Position numbers and translations under genes: made by a program | The notes under the pieces: generated by a model | Databases searched by the model: none | What the model was told of the DNA's origin: nothing | The model's input: the letters and a program-made list of their open reading frames with translations, nothing else | Assembly: GCF_013391405.1 (NCBI RefSeq) | Contig: NZ_JACBFD010000005.1 | Span: forward strand, 1 to 52,087 | Direction of reading: 5' to 3' | Source of the DNA: Staphylococcus sp. GSSP0090 | Lineage (GTDB): Bacteria > Bacillota > Bacilli > Staphylococcales > Staphylococcaceae | DNA length: 52,087 bases | Shown: positions 18,034 through 26,374 of the stretch, piece by piece | Layout: each line of letters opens with the position of its first letter | Position numbering within the stretch: the stretch's first letter is position 1

Positions 18034-18399
18034 TTATATTTTAAATGTACCTATAACTAACATGAGCCAACCTACAATAAACAGTACGCCGCCAATAGGT
18101 GTAATCGCACCAAGTATACGTATTTGAGTTAACGCTAAGATATATAAAGAACCACTGAAAAATACAATACCAAAGAAGAGTAACCAACCTGCCCAATTTA
18201 CATTAATTGAAGTTGTGCCACTAATAATACCTATAGCTAGCAATCCGAGCCCATGATACATTTGATAAGTTGTTGCTTTTTCCCATACGGATAAATACTT
18301 TTCAGATAATTTATTTTCTAATCCATGAGCACCGAATGCCCCGGTACCAACAGCCATCATTGCATTTAACGCACCTAAAATAATAAACACTTTCATCAT
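18034..18399 (-). CDS. DUF423 family membrane protein
   Basis: A 121-aa protein with four hydrophobic helices. The N-terminal [20 protein letters not shown] is the hallmark of DUF423 (YwdK/YgdD-like), with Glu/Lys-rich [11 protein letters not shown] before helix two. The family has no established function. The start is ATGATG after AAAGGATATG. In Bacillus a homologue lies beside ung, as here, so ung, the YwdI-like gene and this gene probably form one conserved minus-strand operon. Confidence 0.85.
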   Translation of the reverse strand: MMKVFIILGALNAMMAVGTGAFGAHGLENKLSEKYLSVWEKATTYQMYHGLGLLAIGIISGTTSINVNWAGWLLFFGIVFFSGSLYILALTQIRILGAITPIGGVLFIVGWLMLVIGTFKI

Positions 18400-18432
18400 G
18401 ATCTATTCATATCCTTTACTATTTAAAATTAT

Positions 18433-18801
18433 TTAAAAATCAAAAATGGAATCGCCATTACCTATTTCATCATCTGTCACTAATTTATTCGCAGTCAACG
18501 ATGTATTTGGACTTGTATGAGTCGAAGCAATATCTGATACTTTGCCACCCATTGCGCGTATCTCATCTTCAGAAACACCCTGCTTAGATGTGCCATTCTG
18601 TCCCTTAGACGCTTTAAAAGAAGAAGAAGACATATTAAAGCTATTGTCACGATATACTTTCTGACTCGTTGATTGATTACTCACTAATGATGTGAGCGTA
18701 TGAATCGCATAAATATGTTTTTCAAATTCTGTGTTACTGTTTGCTTCATCTGCTTGTACTAATTCTTGTTCAATTAATTGTATGATTTTATCTTTTTCCA
18801 T
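18433..18801 (-). CDS. YwdI-like (DUF5327) protein
   Basis: A 122-aa soluble protein. Residues 1-45 should be helical (MEKDKIIQLIEQELVQADEA) and the rest is low-complexity, rich in Ser, Asn and Thr, with a conserved VSEDEIRAMGGKVSD segment repeated in weaker form as LVTDDEIGNGDSI. It starts two bases after the ung stop codon with its ribosome site inside ung, so it is translationally linked to the glycosylase. Function unknown; the position beside ung matches Bacillus ywdI. Confidence 0.8.
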   Translation of the reverse strand: MEKDKIIQLIEQELVQADEANSNTEFEKHIYAIHTLTSLVSNQSTSQKVYRDNSFNMSSSSFKASKGQNGTSKQGVSEDEIRAMGGKVSDIASTHTSPNTSLTANKLVTDDEIGNGDSIFDF

Positions 18802-18803
18802 TT

Positions 18804-19460
18804 TTAAACCTCACTCTCACACCAATTCACAGGTTGCTTACCATTTGCTTGTAAATATGTATTTGTTTGCGAATAAGGCTTAGAACCAAAGAATCCTCTA
18901 TACGCTGACAACGGACTTGGGTGTGGTGATTGTATAATATGATGTTTCGATGTATCGATTAATTTAATTTTTTGTTGCGCGGGTTTTCCCCATAATATAA
19001 ACACAACATGTGTTAAATGTTCTGACACAGCTTGTATCACTTCATCCGTAAACGTCTCCCACCCAATATTTTTATGTGAATGTGCTTCTCCTTGACGAAC
19101 CGTCAACACAGTATTTAATAATAATACACCTTCACGTGCCCAATCTTGTAAATGCGGTGATTTTCTTACGCATCCCAAGTCGTCTTCCAGTTCTTTATAC
19201 ATATTTCGTAAAGAGGGCGGAAATTTCGCATCGGGTTGCACTGAAAATGCTAAACCATGTGCTTGGTTCGGTCCATGATAAGGGTCTTGTCCTAATATAA
19301 CCACCTTTACTTGTTCAAACGGTGTTAAATCGAAAGCTTGGTAAATATTTTCTCTATCTGGATAAACGATTTCTGTAGTATATTCTTTTTCCAAAAAATC
19401 ATGCATTGCAGCAAAATCATGTCGTGTAGTTATTTCATGAAAAACATCCGACCATTCCAT
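18804..19460 (-). CDS. ung: uracil-DNA glycosylase
   Basis: A 218-aa family 1 uracil-DNA glycosylase that removes uracil from DNA at the start of base excision repair. The catalytic water-activating motif [18 protein letters not shown] lies near residues 57-74, and the DNA-intercalating loop is [13 protein letters not shown] near the C-terminus; [17 protein letters not shown] is also typical. The ATG follows GAGGTGAGAGGTAT. First gene of the probable ung-ywdI-DUF423 operon. It marks the right flank of the conserved backbone before the accessory stretch. Confidence 0.97.
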   Translation of the reverse strand: MEWSDVFHEITTRHDFAAMHDFLEKEYTTEIVYPDRENIYQAFDLTPFEQVKVVILGQDPYHGPNQAHGLAFSVQPDAKFPPSLRNMYKELEDDLGCVRKSPHLQDWAREGVLLLNTVLTVRQGEAHSHKNIGWETFTDEVIQAVSEHLTHVVFILWGKPAQQKIKLIDTSKHHIIQSPHPSPLSAYRGFFGSKPYSQTNTYLQANGKQPVNWCESEV

Positions 19461-19498
19461 ATACCTCTCACCTCATTGATATAATAACATAAAGAACT

Positions 19499-19600
19499 AC
19501 TTTTTTGCTTCGCAAAAATTATTAGTGGAACTTCTTGATTCAATCAAGTTTAGTTCCACTTACACATGAATTTCAGTTCATGTGTTCCACTCTTTTCGAG
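19499..19600. repeat. cluster of three palindromes
   Basis: Three hairpins in a row: TTTTTTGC/GCAAAAA (19501-19518); AGTGGAACT/AGTTCCACT enclosing CTTGATT/AATCAAG (19524-19560); and ACACATGAA/TTCATGTGT (19562-19585). No ORF. The pattern of serial hairpins resembles 25142-25265, and the flanking AGAACTACTTTT also occurs there as its complement. Position is the junction between ung and the accessory stretch. Confidence 0.8.
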
Positions 19601-19675
19601 TTTAGCTCAGGTATTTCTTTATTCGTTACTTTCTCGACAAACAAAAATAATTCTTCCTAAGCATTTACTATCCAA

Positions 19676-19711
19676 TAAAAAAAGACTAAGACATATATTC
19701 ATGCCTCAGTC
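19676..19711 (-). terminator. terminator of the lipoprotein gene
   Basis: Minus-strand GACTGAG and CTTAGTC arms followed by TTTTTTT. It shares the AGACAT..TCAG core of the dispersed terminator repeat. Confidence 0.7.
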
Positions 19712-19796
19712 ACTATAAAACTAATGTTGTCAATAGTATAATAATGTAATGAAATTGAGCTAACAATAAATTCATCACACGATACTACCACTAACA

Positions 19797-20144
19797 TTAC
19801 GCTTTTGTTAATTCAATTTTTTTGTCGTTATTTCCATATCCAATCGGATTATCAATTATCAATTTATCCCCTTTAACTTTATAATTGATTTGAATATCTT
19901 CACCATCACCATTAAATTTCATTACTTTTTTATCTTTATCAACTTTACCATCAATATCCCCACTATTTTCTCCCATTCCAAAAATCCCGTCTGTTTCCAT
20001 AGCATTTATATGCAATGTTGCATTTCCTGATTCGCTATTAGCTGTTATACTCAAATCATTATTTTTATATGTTCCATCTACCTTATTACCACAAGCCGCA
20101 AGTAAAAATATTACCCCTAAACATACTATTATTAACTTTTTCAT
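19797..20144 (-). CDS. small lipoprotein
   Basis: 115 aa. A lipoprotein signal peptide ends at a lipobox LLAAC with Cys near residue 18, so the mature chain should be lipid-anchored on the outer membrane face. The mature part opens GNKVDGTYKNNDLS and is rich in short beta-type stretches, ending IDNPIGYGNNDKKIEL; this looks like a small beta-sandwich of the staphylococcal DUF-type lipoproteins, but I do not recognise the family. It begins 11 bases after the WYL regulator with AAAAGGAG as ribosome site, so the two form an operon. Confidence 0.8.
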   Translation of the reverse strand: MKKLIIVCLGVIFLLAACGNKVDGTYKNNDLSITANSESGNATLHINAMETDGIFGMGENSGDIDGKVDKDKKVMKFNGDGEDIQINYKVKGDKLIIDNPIGYGNNDKKIELTKA

Positions 20145-20155
20145 ATTTTCTCCTT

Positions 20156-21019
20156 TTATTTTTTATAAATAGACTTAATTGATTCCAATCTTTTTATAAA
20201 ATTGTCTATGTAATTTTGAGGACTTATTATAGTTGCTAATGGTGCTAGTTGGTATGCAATATAATAAGCATCTAATTCAGTACAAGACACAATAACTGTA
20301 ATTTTACTATTTTCCCTATTTAATATTTCTTTTATTGAAAATTGTTGTTTAAACTGATTCCAAATTGATAAATCTACTTCAAAAGTAATTGGCTTTTCAT
20401 TATTCACTTTTTCAAACTTAGATTCTAACAATCGAATACTTTTTATATCTCGTACTTTAATATTTTTTATAATACCTCCTTGTTCATATGTGAGCCAATA
20501 ATCATAATGCATATACATAAGAGATAAAGGTTTAACAATTATTTTATCTTCTATTTCTATTCTGGTTTTTAATTGTTTTGTAATACTTTCTTGTAATTTC
20601 ATTAAATTCCTTCCTGGTAAGTGACCAGAACGGATTTTAAAATGCTCTAACACGCTTTTTAATATATATTTATCTTCCACTCGATTATATGAGATCTCGT
20701 TCAAAAGCACATTATAAACGTCATTATGCAAGATAGGCGTTAAACTTTTTATTTTTATTAATAAACTTAATACCCCTAGACTACTTTTAGAATAACTACC
20801 ATTTATTAATGTATAACCCTCTAACGATCGACTATATATCACTTTCGTTTCTTTATTATTCCAATAATCACTTTCATAGAAAAATGTGTTCAATTCAGTA
20901 ATATCTCGTTGTAAAGTCTTACTACTAATTCCTGTTATATCATTAAATTCAAATGGCCTTACAACATCTCCATTAATCAAACGGGTTAGTAATGTCAATA
21001 CACGTGTAGCCTTATCCAA
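20156..21019 (-). CDS. HTH/WYL-domain transcriptional regulator
   Basis: 287 aa. The N-terminal winged helix reads RVLTLLTRLINGDVVRPFEF then GISSKTLQRDITELN as recognition helix; residues 130-280 form a WYL-type ligand-binding region with YDYWLTY and IRLLESKFEKV. WYL proteins sense nucleic-acid or small ligands in many defence and stress loci (family knowledge). The longer frame starts at TTG ten codons up, but AGGAGG lies inside it ten bases before the TTG at 21019, which is chosen. Upstream partner of the lipoprotein gene; its target is unknown but may be its own operon or neighbouring genes. Confidence 0.82.
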   Translation of the reverse strand: MDKATRVLTLLTRLINGDVVRPFEFNDITGISSKTLQRDITELNTFFYESDYWNNKETKVIYSRSLEGYTLINGSYSKSSLGVLSLLIKIKSLTPILHNDVYNVLLNEISYNRVEDKYILKSVLEHFKIRSGHLPGRNLMKLQESITKQLKTRIEIEDKIIVKPLSLMYMHYDYWLTYEQGGIIKNIKVRDIKSIRLLESKFEKVNNEKPITFEVDLSIWNQFKQQFSIKEILNRENSKITVIVSCTELDAYYIAYQLAPLATIISPQNYIDNFIKRLESIKSIYKK

Positions 21020-21403
21020 CTTAGTATTTCCTCCTATTATTGAAAACAATAAATGAAATCAAAAAAGTGTTATTTCATTAACTTGTACTTTTCGATTAGC
21101 TATACTTCAGAATTATTTATATGCTTTTTTTATTTATAAAATTCTCTTAAGATGTTAATGTAGTTTTGCTTCTTATTTCCTTTTGGACTATCGACATTAG
21201 TTTTATTAATTTTTGTAGTAACTTCCCTTTTATTTATCTACTTTTCTTTATTCCAAATTTGCGATTATAAAATTCCCCAAAAATATTTTTCTGAATAATT
21301 TAAATCTAAAAACTACAATCACTAAACAATACCTATGTGATAACTACGCATATAGGAAATAAATTTCCTCATTAACATTGCTCTAAAATATAAAACATAT
21401 TAA
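21020..21403. other. AT-rich intergenic between TM2 gene and WYL regulator
   Basis: 384 bases. It must hold the promoter of the WYL-lipoprotein unit. On the minus strand a stop-to-stop frame of about 36 codons at 21130-21237 reads like a protein C-terminus but lacks a start. No hairpin terminator is obvious. Confidence 0.4.
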
Positions 21404-21715
21404 CTACATTTGATTATTCTTCAAATTTTCAACTTCATAGCTTGCTTCTTTTCTAACTTTTTCTCTATCGCTTTCAATGTAACCAGGTATTAGGCATGCA
21501 TCTACAATTATCCATATTATACTAGGTATAAAAAGAGTAAACCAACCTGTTATTATTGTAACGAGTAATAATCCAACTGCAGAACCTGTTTTTCCTAGAT
21601 AAAATCTATGTGCACCAAATCCTCCAAGAAATATTAAAAATATATATGCTATTCCAATACCTTTTGCTTTGCTAGCAACCTGTGCTTCAATGTAACTTTT
21701 CTCTTCTAAATTCAT
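21404..21715 (-). CDS. TM2 domain protein
   Basis: A 103-aa membrane protein with the TM2 domain: the family motif GGFGAHRFYLGKTGSA connects two hydrophobic helices (about residues 18-35 and 45-72). A charged, helical C-terminal tail contains SDREKVRKEASYEVENL. The biochemical role of bacterial TM2 proteins is not established. The ATG follows AAGGAGAG. It sits alone in the accessory stretch between the LacY-like symporter and the WYL regulator, all on the minus strand. Confidence 0.85.
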   Translation of the reverse strand: MNLEEKSYIEAQVASKAKGIGIAYIFLIFLGGFGAHRFYLGKTGSAVGLLLVTIITGWFTLFIPSIIWIIVDACLIPGYIESDREKVRKEASYEVENLKNNQM

Positions 21716-21825
21716 TAAAATTCTCTCCTTAAATTTGAATTAGACTTACGTATTTATATATTTTGTAATGTCATATATTTAAATATAAAAAATTAAACGG
21801 ACATATATTGTCCGTTTAAAGTAAT

Positions 21826-23076
21826 TTATGTATGTTCAGGAGAATCTTTTTCTAAATATAGTTTTGCGAATATACTAGTTCCACCAATAATGACAAACAT
21901 TAAAATAAATGTTGATTTAAATTCAATTTGATCTTTTATAACACCAATCGGAATTGAAAATAGTATTTCTCCTAACTCAACCACTAATATATATCCAATT
22001 AGATAAACAGTCGCTGAAAGTTTAGCATTAAAATGATGATTGATATACTTGAAAATAGTAATAATTAATAGTGGAATTTGAATAGCATGCATTAGTTTGG
22101 TAATAACAATAATAATTAAGTTAGTTGAACTAATACTTAATCCAATACGAATTTCCATTACCATAAAACTTAGTAAAATCATTCTCTTCACACCTAAAAT
22201 TGGAATGAACCTTGGCACTAAAAGAATGAAAATAACTTCTAAAAACACCTGTATACCAGTTAAAAAACTGTATAATTTTTCTGGTTCACCATGACTCCCA
22301 GCAATCTCCATAAAAAAACTAGGAAACAATTGTTGTTCAAATATAATATATAATGGACAAGTACCTAATATTACTAACACTAGTATCCAGAACTTTGATA
22401 CTTTAGTTAACAATAAGGCGTCTCTAAGTTTTATTTTACTACGGATACCATCATTAAAATTCAACAATTTCTTTTGTTCATTATCAAGTTTTAATGCAAA
22501 TAAAAATATTAAAAGTAACAAGCTTAATAATGAACTTGTCCAAAAAATCAAATTTGAATTAGTTACGAACAATACTCCTGAAAATAATGAAGCAACTGCA
22601 TATCCTAGTGATCCAAATGCTCTTGAATAAGCATAATTAAAATTATAAGCTCTACTGAATTTTTCTATTACAGTTTCATATAAACCCATCGCTCCCAAAA
22701 AAGCACTTGCTAAAAAAACAGAACCCAAAATCGCACCAATATAAAAATGACTTGTCAAAAATTGGGAATAAAAAAATACGAAGAATGGACCTATAAAAGA
22801 TGCAATAATTGTGGAAATAAAAATTAGTAAGTAGCTTACCCCTATTTTATCTTGGAATATTCCATAGACAAACGTAACTACCAATGTAGAAACAGAGTTC
22901 ACAGAATATATAACGCCTATTTCCTTACTGGTCAAGCCTAATCCATTTTCGGTGGATGAAAGCCAAATTTCAAAAAATGACCACCAAATTCCCCAAGATG
23001 AGAAAAATAAAAATAATATTAATGAATTTTTTGAAAAAGATTCATTTTGCAAAGCCCCCATAATAAATCTAAACAC
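21826..23076 (-). CDS. LacY-type (OHS family) sugar:H+ symporter homologue
   Basis: 416 aa with 12 predicted hydrophobic helices. It aligns to E. coli LacY over the length: IEKFSRAYNFNYAYSRAFG matches the Glu126/Arg144 region, IFEQQLFPSFF matches VFDQQFANFF, and MEIRIG retains the Arg302 position. KLMHAIQIP retains Lys319 and His322 but has Gln at the Glu325 position, and IFKYINHHFNAKLSATVYLI follows. Glu269 also appears replaced. GTG start with AGGAGG eight bases upstream. Staphylococci normally take up lactose by PTS, so this symporter is unexpected. Substrate unknown. Confidence 0.8.
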   Translation of the reverse strand: MFRFIMGALQNESFSKNSLILFLFFSSWGIWWSFFEIWLSSTENGLGLTSKEIGVIYSVNSVSTLVVTFVYGIFQDKIGVSYLLIFISTIIASFIGPFFVFFYSQFLTSHFYIGAILGSVFLASAFLGAMGLYETVIEKFSRAYNFNYAYSRAFGSLGYAVASLFSGVLFVTNSNLIFWTSSLLSLLLLIFLFALKLDNEQKKLLNFNDGIRSKIKLRDALLLTKVSKFWILVLVILGTCPLYIIFEQQLFPSFFMEIAGSHGEPEKLYSFLTGIQVFLEVIFILLVPRFIPILGVKRMILLSFMVMEIRIGLSISSTNLIIIVITKLMHAIQIPLLIITIFKYINHHFNAKLSATVYLIGYILVVELGEILFSIPIGVIKDQIEFKSTFILMFVIIGGTSIFAKLYLEKDSPEHT

Positions 23077-23330
23077 ACACTAGTCCTCCTGTAGCTATTT
23101 CACTTTATTAATAATAAAACTAGATGTTTTAGTTTCATTAAATTATTTATACATCGTTATATTATGAATTTTATATTTTAAAAGCGTTGTATCCTACCAT
23201 ATTTAGACAACTAAAGAATATACTGATTTATAAGCTAATTATTTTTTCAATTAATTGCACTATACTCTTATTCGCTTAATGAGTCTAGAAGTATATGAAA
23301 TTAACTAGTAAATATTCTGGCAAACAAAAA
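23077..23330. other. AT-rich intergenic above the symporter gene
   Basis: Probable promoter region for the LacY-like gene on the minus strand; no ORF with ribosome site and no repeat recognised. Confidence 0.4.
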
Positions 23331-23391
23331 AGCCACTTCTGCTATATCAACGAATTTCAATCAGAAATCATAGATATAACATAAAATGGCT
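23331..23391 (-). terminator. terminator of the LPXTG gene
   Basis: Long imperfect stem: minus-strand AGCCATTTTATGTTATATC pairs with GATATAGCAGAAGTGGCT, followed by TTTTTTGTTTG, about 20 bases past the stop codon. Confidence 0.65.
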
Positions 23392-23409
23392 AATACATTT
23401 CAAAAATAA

Positions 23410-24000
23410 TTATTGCTTTTCTTTTTTTGAAAATTTTCTAATAATTAAATATAATCCTGATAATAATGACATAGTAGCTATCATTAAAATGGCAGCTTTA
23501 TCATTTGACTCTTCACCTGTATTTGGTAAAGTTTGACTTTTTTCATTAACTGTTTCTTGTTGTTTATTTTCACTAACAGTACTGCTGTCACTTACATTAT
23601 CTTTGTTTCCTGTTTCTTGTTGTTCATTTTTACTAGCATTACTGCTATCTCTCACGCTATCTTCGCTTACAGTTTCTTGTTGACTATTTTGATTTACTGT
23701 TTGATCTGGATAAACATATTCTATATTACCAACACTTTCATTTAATTGTTCACCAGATTTAACTCTATTTAAATATTGTTGATAAGTTTCATTACTTTTA
23801 GCAATACGAACACCTGAACCTGGTCCCCCGCCGTAACCATCTTTCTCATCAGTTTGGTTATTATAAAATTCACTCTCCGTAAAGACATATATAGGTACTT
23901 TTTTCTCTGCTGCATTAGCAGTATGTGTATTAACATTTATACCTGTGAATAAAATCGTACTTGCTAGTGTGATTGATCCAATAACCCCTATTTTTTTCAT
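23410..24000 (-). CDS. LPXTG cell-wall-anchored surface protein
   Basis: 196 aa. Residues 1-31 are a Sec signal peptide ending HTANAAE. Residues 32-105 form a small folded part containing YGGGPGSGVRIAKS that I do not recognise. Residues 107-156 hold two and a half copies of a 20-residue repeat, each beginning QQET and rich in Ser, Asn, Asp and Glu. LPNTG at 158-162, a hydrophobic helix and a KKEKQ tail make a sortase A signal. The ATG follows AGGAGGAATTAGTA. Likely a short surface adhesin or stalked ligand; no function can be assigned. Confidence 0.85.
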   Translation of the reverse strand: MKKIGVIGSITLASTILFTGINVNTHTANAAEKKVPIYVFTESEFYNNQTDEKDGYGGGPGSGVRIAKSNETYQQYLNRVKSGEQLNESVGNIEYVYPDQTVNQNSQQETVSEDSVRDSSNASKNEQQETGNKDNVSDSSTVSENKQQETVNEKSQTLPNTGEESNDKAAILMIATMSLLSGLYLIIRKFSKKEKQ

Positions 24001-24215
24001 TACTAATTCCTCCTTGAAATTTTATTTCTAATCAAATTTATCAATCTATAAAGACATATTATGTCCGTTTATATAATTAATATATTAATCTTTACACTTA
24101 AAATTATTATATTGTTTACCTAAGTAACTTTTAACTACGCTACAACCTTCCTTTATTTAGAATACTTGATAAACGTGGTATGATATATGCAAAAGATATT
24201 TAGGAGTGAAATTCC

Positions 24216-25046
24216 ATGGCATTGAAAAAAACATTAACAATCGCCGGTTCAGATACAAGCGCCGGTGCTGGCATGCAAGCCGATTTAAAAACTTTCCAAG
24301 AGCTAGGCACATACGGTATTGTAGCGCTAACTTCAATCGTCACGATGGACAAAAAATCATGGTCACATGATGTAACACCGATTCCATTTGATGTATTCGA
24401 AAAACAATTAGAAACAGCCATTTCTATTGGACCAGATGCTGTTAAAACAGGTATGTTAGGCACACAAGAAATTATTAAACGTGCTGGCGAAGCCTATGTT
24501 GAATCTGGTGCAGACTATTTTGTCGTAGATCCAGTCATGGTATGTAAAGGGGAAAATGAAGTACTTAACCCAGGAAATACAGATGCAATGATTGAATACT
24601 TATTACCAAAAGCGACAGTAGTCACTCCAAATTTATTTGAAGCGGGTCAACTTGCTAACTTAGGTACATTGAAATCAATCGAAGATATGAAAAAAGCTGC
24701 TAAAGTCATCCATGAGCAAGGTGCTGAGCACGTTATTATTAAAGGTGGCAAAGCATTAGATCAAGATAAATCTTATGATTTATACTATGATGGTCAAAAA
24801 TTCTATCAATTAACAACAGACATGTTCCAACAAAGTTATAATCACGGCGCTGGTTGTACATTTGCTGCTGCAACGACAGCTTATTTAGCAAATGGGAAAT
24901 CACCGAAAGAAGCCGTTATCGCAGCTAAAGCATTTGTTGCTTCTGCAATTAAGAACGGTTGGAAAATGAATGATTTCGTCGGCCCAGTAGACCATGGCGC
25001 TTATAATCGCGTTGAACACATTGATGTAGAAGTTACAGAAGTTTAA
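24216..25046 (+). CDS. pdxK: pyridoxal/hydroxymethylpyrimidine kinase (PdxK/ThiD family)
   Basis: 276 aa, a ribokinase-fold kinase phosphorylating pyridoxal and related pyridoxine compounds in vitamin B6 salvage. TIAGSDTSAGAGMQADLKT is the N-terminal substrate loop, VDPVMVCKGENEVL carries one of the active-site Cys, and YNHGAGCTFAAATTAYLA the anion hole with the second. These two Cys define the ThiD-like pyridoxal kinase class seen in S. aureus, to which the C-terminal half is nearly identical as I recall it. The ATG follows TAGGAGTGAAATTCC. A hairpin terminator follows. HMP kinase activity (ThiD) remains possible. Confidence 0.9.
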   Translation: MALKKTLTIAGSDTSAGAGMQADLKTFQELGTYGIVALTSIVTMDKKSWSHDVTPIPFDVFEKQLETAISIGPDAVKTGMLGTQEIIKRAGEAYVESGADYFVVDPVMVCKGENEVLNPGNTDAMIEYLLPKATVVTPNLFEAGQLANLGTLKSIEDMKKAAKVIHEQGAEHVIIKGGKALDQDKSYDLYYDGQKFYQLTTDMFQQSYNHGAGCTFAAATTAYLANGKSPKEAVIAAKAFVASAIKNGWKMNDFVGPVDHGAYNRVEHIDVEVTEV

Positions 25047-25063
25047 GTATTTTAAATAAGGGA

Positions 25064-25108
25064 GTGGGACAAAAATCAATTTTTCTAATAGAGATTTCGT
25101 AGTCCCAC
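25064..25108 (+). terminator. terminator of pdxK, staphylococcal GTGGGAC-type repeat
   Basis: Arms GTGGGAC and GTCCCAC 18 bases past the stop codon. The sequence resembles the common intergenic GAGTGGGACA repeat of staphylococci. Confidence 0.7.
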
Positions 25109-25141
25109 CCCGGCAAGGATGACTAGGATTGAAATGTTTAC

Positions 25142-25265
25142 CTGAGCTGAAGCTCATGCATAAGTCTCACTAAAATTTTTGTGTGGTATACATAAGCTTT
25201 AACTTATGCATAAGAACGACTCATTTTCACAAAATGAAAAGTAGTTCTTTAAATAAGTGAGACTT
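25142..25265. repeat. mosaic of nested palindromes related to the 48-bp array
   Basis: Outer arms AAGTCTCACT and AGTGAGACTT enclose CATAAGCTTTAACTTATG and a GAAC..GTTC hairpin. Its reverse complement contains a segment aligning to the array junction at 1-232 (GTTCTTATGCAT.. then ..TTA.GC..ATGTAT.CC), so both belong to one repeat family. Confidence 0.7.
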
Positions 25266-25308
25266 TACATTTTCAATTCAGTCATCTACTGCCTAAATGA
25301 TAAAGGGT

Positions 25309-25334
25309 CTGAGACATCTATTTTTGTCCCAGAC
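25309..25334 (-). terminator. terminator-like dispersed repeat, copy 2
   Basis: Identical over 26 bases to 4987-5012; here flanked by AGGGT and ACCCT, which extend the stem. It lies 25 bases below the IsaB-like stop codon. Confidence 0.75.
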
Positions 25335-25359
25335 CCTATTTTCTATTCAATATATCTAT

Positions 25360-25869
25360 TTATGAAAGTGTTGCACTTTTCACATAACCATCACTTACAT
25401 AAAATACAATATGGCCTTTGCCTACATCATATCCGTATAAACCATCGCCTTTTGCTTTTTTCTGCCCATGCATAGGTTCTTGATATTCATAATTCTGACC
25501 ATATTGCACACGTATATCTTTAAAACTAACTGCTTTATTTTGAATGTCAAAATCTACACTATTTGCTTTATCTCCATCTACTTGTTGGAAGGTTTGATCA
25601 TATATGGTTTTAGTCGCTGTGTCAGAGCTATATTGACTATTTACTTTGATGCCATTAAATTCAACATTCCCTGCTTTCAAACCATTATAAAATGATTGAT
25701 CTAGAACAAAATCTCCACCTTTTGAAGTATAACCATTATACTCATACCAAGGTTGAGTCGTTGCTGCTTGTGCTTCGGTTTGTGATACACCTTCATTAGA
25801 AACGCTTATGCCTAATGCTGACCCAAATACAATGCTACCAGCTACAAAAGTCTTTGCTATCTTATTCAT
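25360..25869 (-). CDS. IsaB-like secreted protein
   Basis: 169 aa. A Sec signal peptide ends near TEAQAATTQ (about residue 36). The mature part follows the pattern of staphylococcal immunodominant antigen B: YNGYTSKGGDFVLDQSFYNGLKAGNVEFNGIKV, then YDQTFQQVDGD and VSFKDIRVQYG. It lacks LPXTG and a lipobox, so it should be secreted and perhaps loosely surface-bound. IsaB in S. aureus binds nucleic acid and affects host responses (literature knowledge). Divergence is considerable, so it is named only as IsaB-like. The ATG follows GGAGTGATACCGT. Monocistronic. Confidence 0.75.
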   Translation of the reverse strand: MNKIAKTFVAGSIVFGSALGISVSNEGVSQTEAQAATTQPWYEYNGYTSKGGDFVLDQSFYNGLKAGNVEFNGIKVNSQYSSDTATKTIYDQTFQQVDGDKANSVDFDIQNKAVSFKDIRVQYGQNYEYQEPMHGQKKAKGDGLYGYDVGKGHIVFYVSDGYVKSATLS

Positions 25870-26139
25870 ACGGTATCACTCCATTTAAAGATTTTTGAAT
25901 CATGTTACGATTCGATTACAATGTTACAGAAGTATTTCTAAAAGTGCAATTTTAAACTAAATAACGATTTTGTCACATCAGCATTTTATGCCCGAAAATG
26001 CTTTGAAACACCTTTAAATAAAGAGATGCAACAGTATACGACGTTAGACTGATAAAAAGTTGATACTGTAGACTCATGTATTTCGCATGAATTTCTATTA
26101 ATATATGTAGTGTAGAGAGATGAAGGAGGGAAACTCAAC

Positions 26140-26310
26140 ATGATTATCTACAAACAAGCTTTTGAAAATGGTAACCCCATATATGAAATTATCACCAAGA
26201 CTTTCAAAACAATTTCTGTTAAATTCGATGAAAGCTTCAACACGAATGAATTATATAAGTTACTCTCTCTACTAGAAAATGATGTTGATAACATGAAGTT
26301 AAGTTATTAA
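26140..26310 (+). CDS. conserved 56-aa staphylococcal protein
   Basis: A small frame of 56 codons with a strong ribosome site GAAGGAGGG at ideal distance. It opens MIIYKQAFENGNPIYEIITK and contains FDESFNTNELYKLLSLLEND. I recall a closely similar short S. aureus protein with the same IYRQ..P.YEIITKTF..S.K pattern and length, which supports coding. No membrane segment; acidic. Function unknown. It lies just upstream of the C-rich structured RNA on the same strand. Confidence 0.8.
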   Translation: MIIYKQAFENGNPIYEIITKTFKTISVKFDESFNTNELYKLLSLLENDVDNMKLSY

Positions 26311-26374
26311 GTTATTTTCGACTCATCGAAGACAATACAGAAGATGCAACAATTTGAAATTAGAAGAAACGATA

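Noticed and set aside
18800..18810. Frameshift between ung and the YwdI-like gene
   Set aside because: The short two-base gap reflects translational coupling; both proteins are complete at both ends.
21130..21237. Minus-strand stop-to-stop frame that reads like a protein C-terminus (..KKQNYINILREFYK)
   Set aside because: No start codon with a ribosome site and a stop codon just upstream; could be a gene remnant but cannot be supported without a homologue.
23533..23745. Repetitive plus-strand frame at the LPXTG gene
   Set aside because: It is the antisense of the 20-residue repeat of the surface protein.
19461..24215. Prophage or integrative element
   Set aside because: No integrase, terminase, relaxase or att-like direct repeat was seen; the block is called only an accessory stretch.
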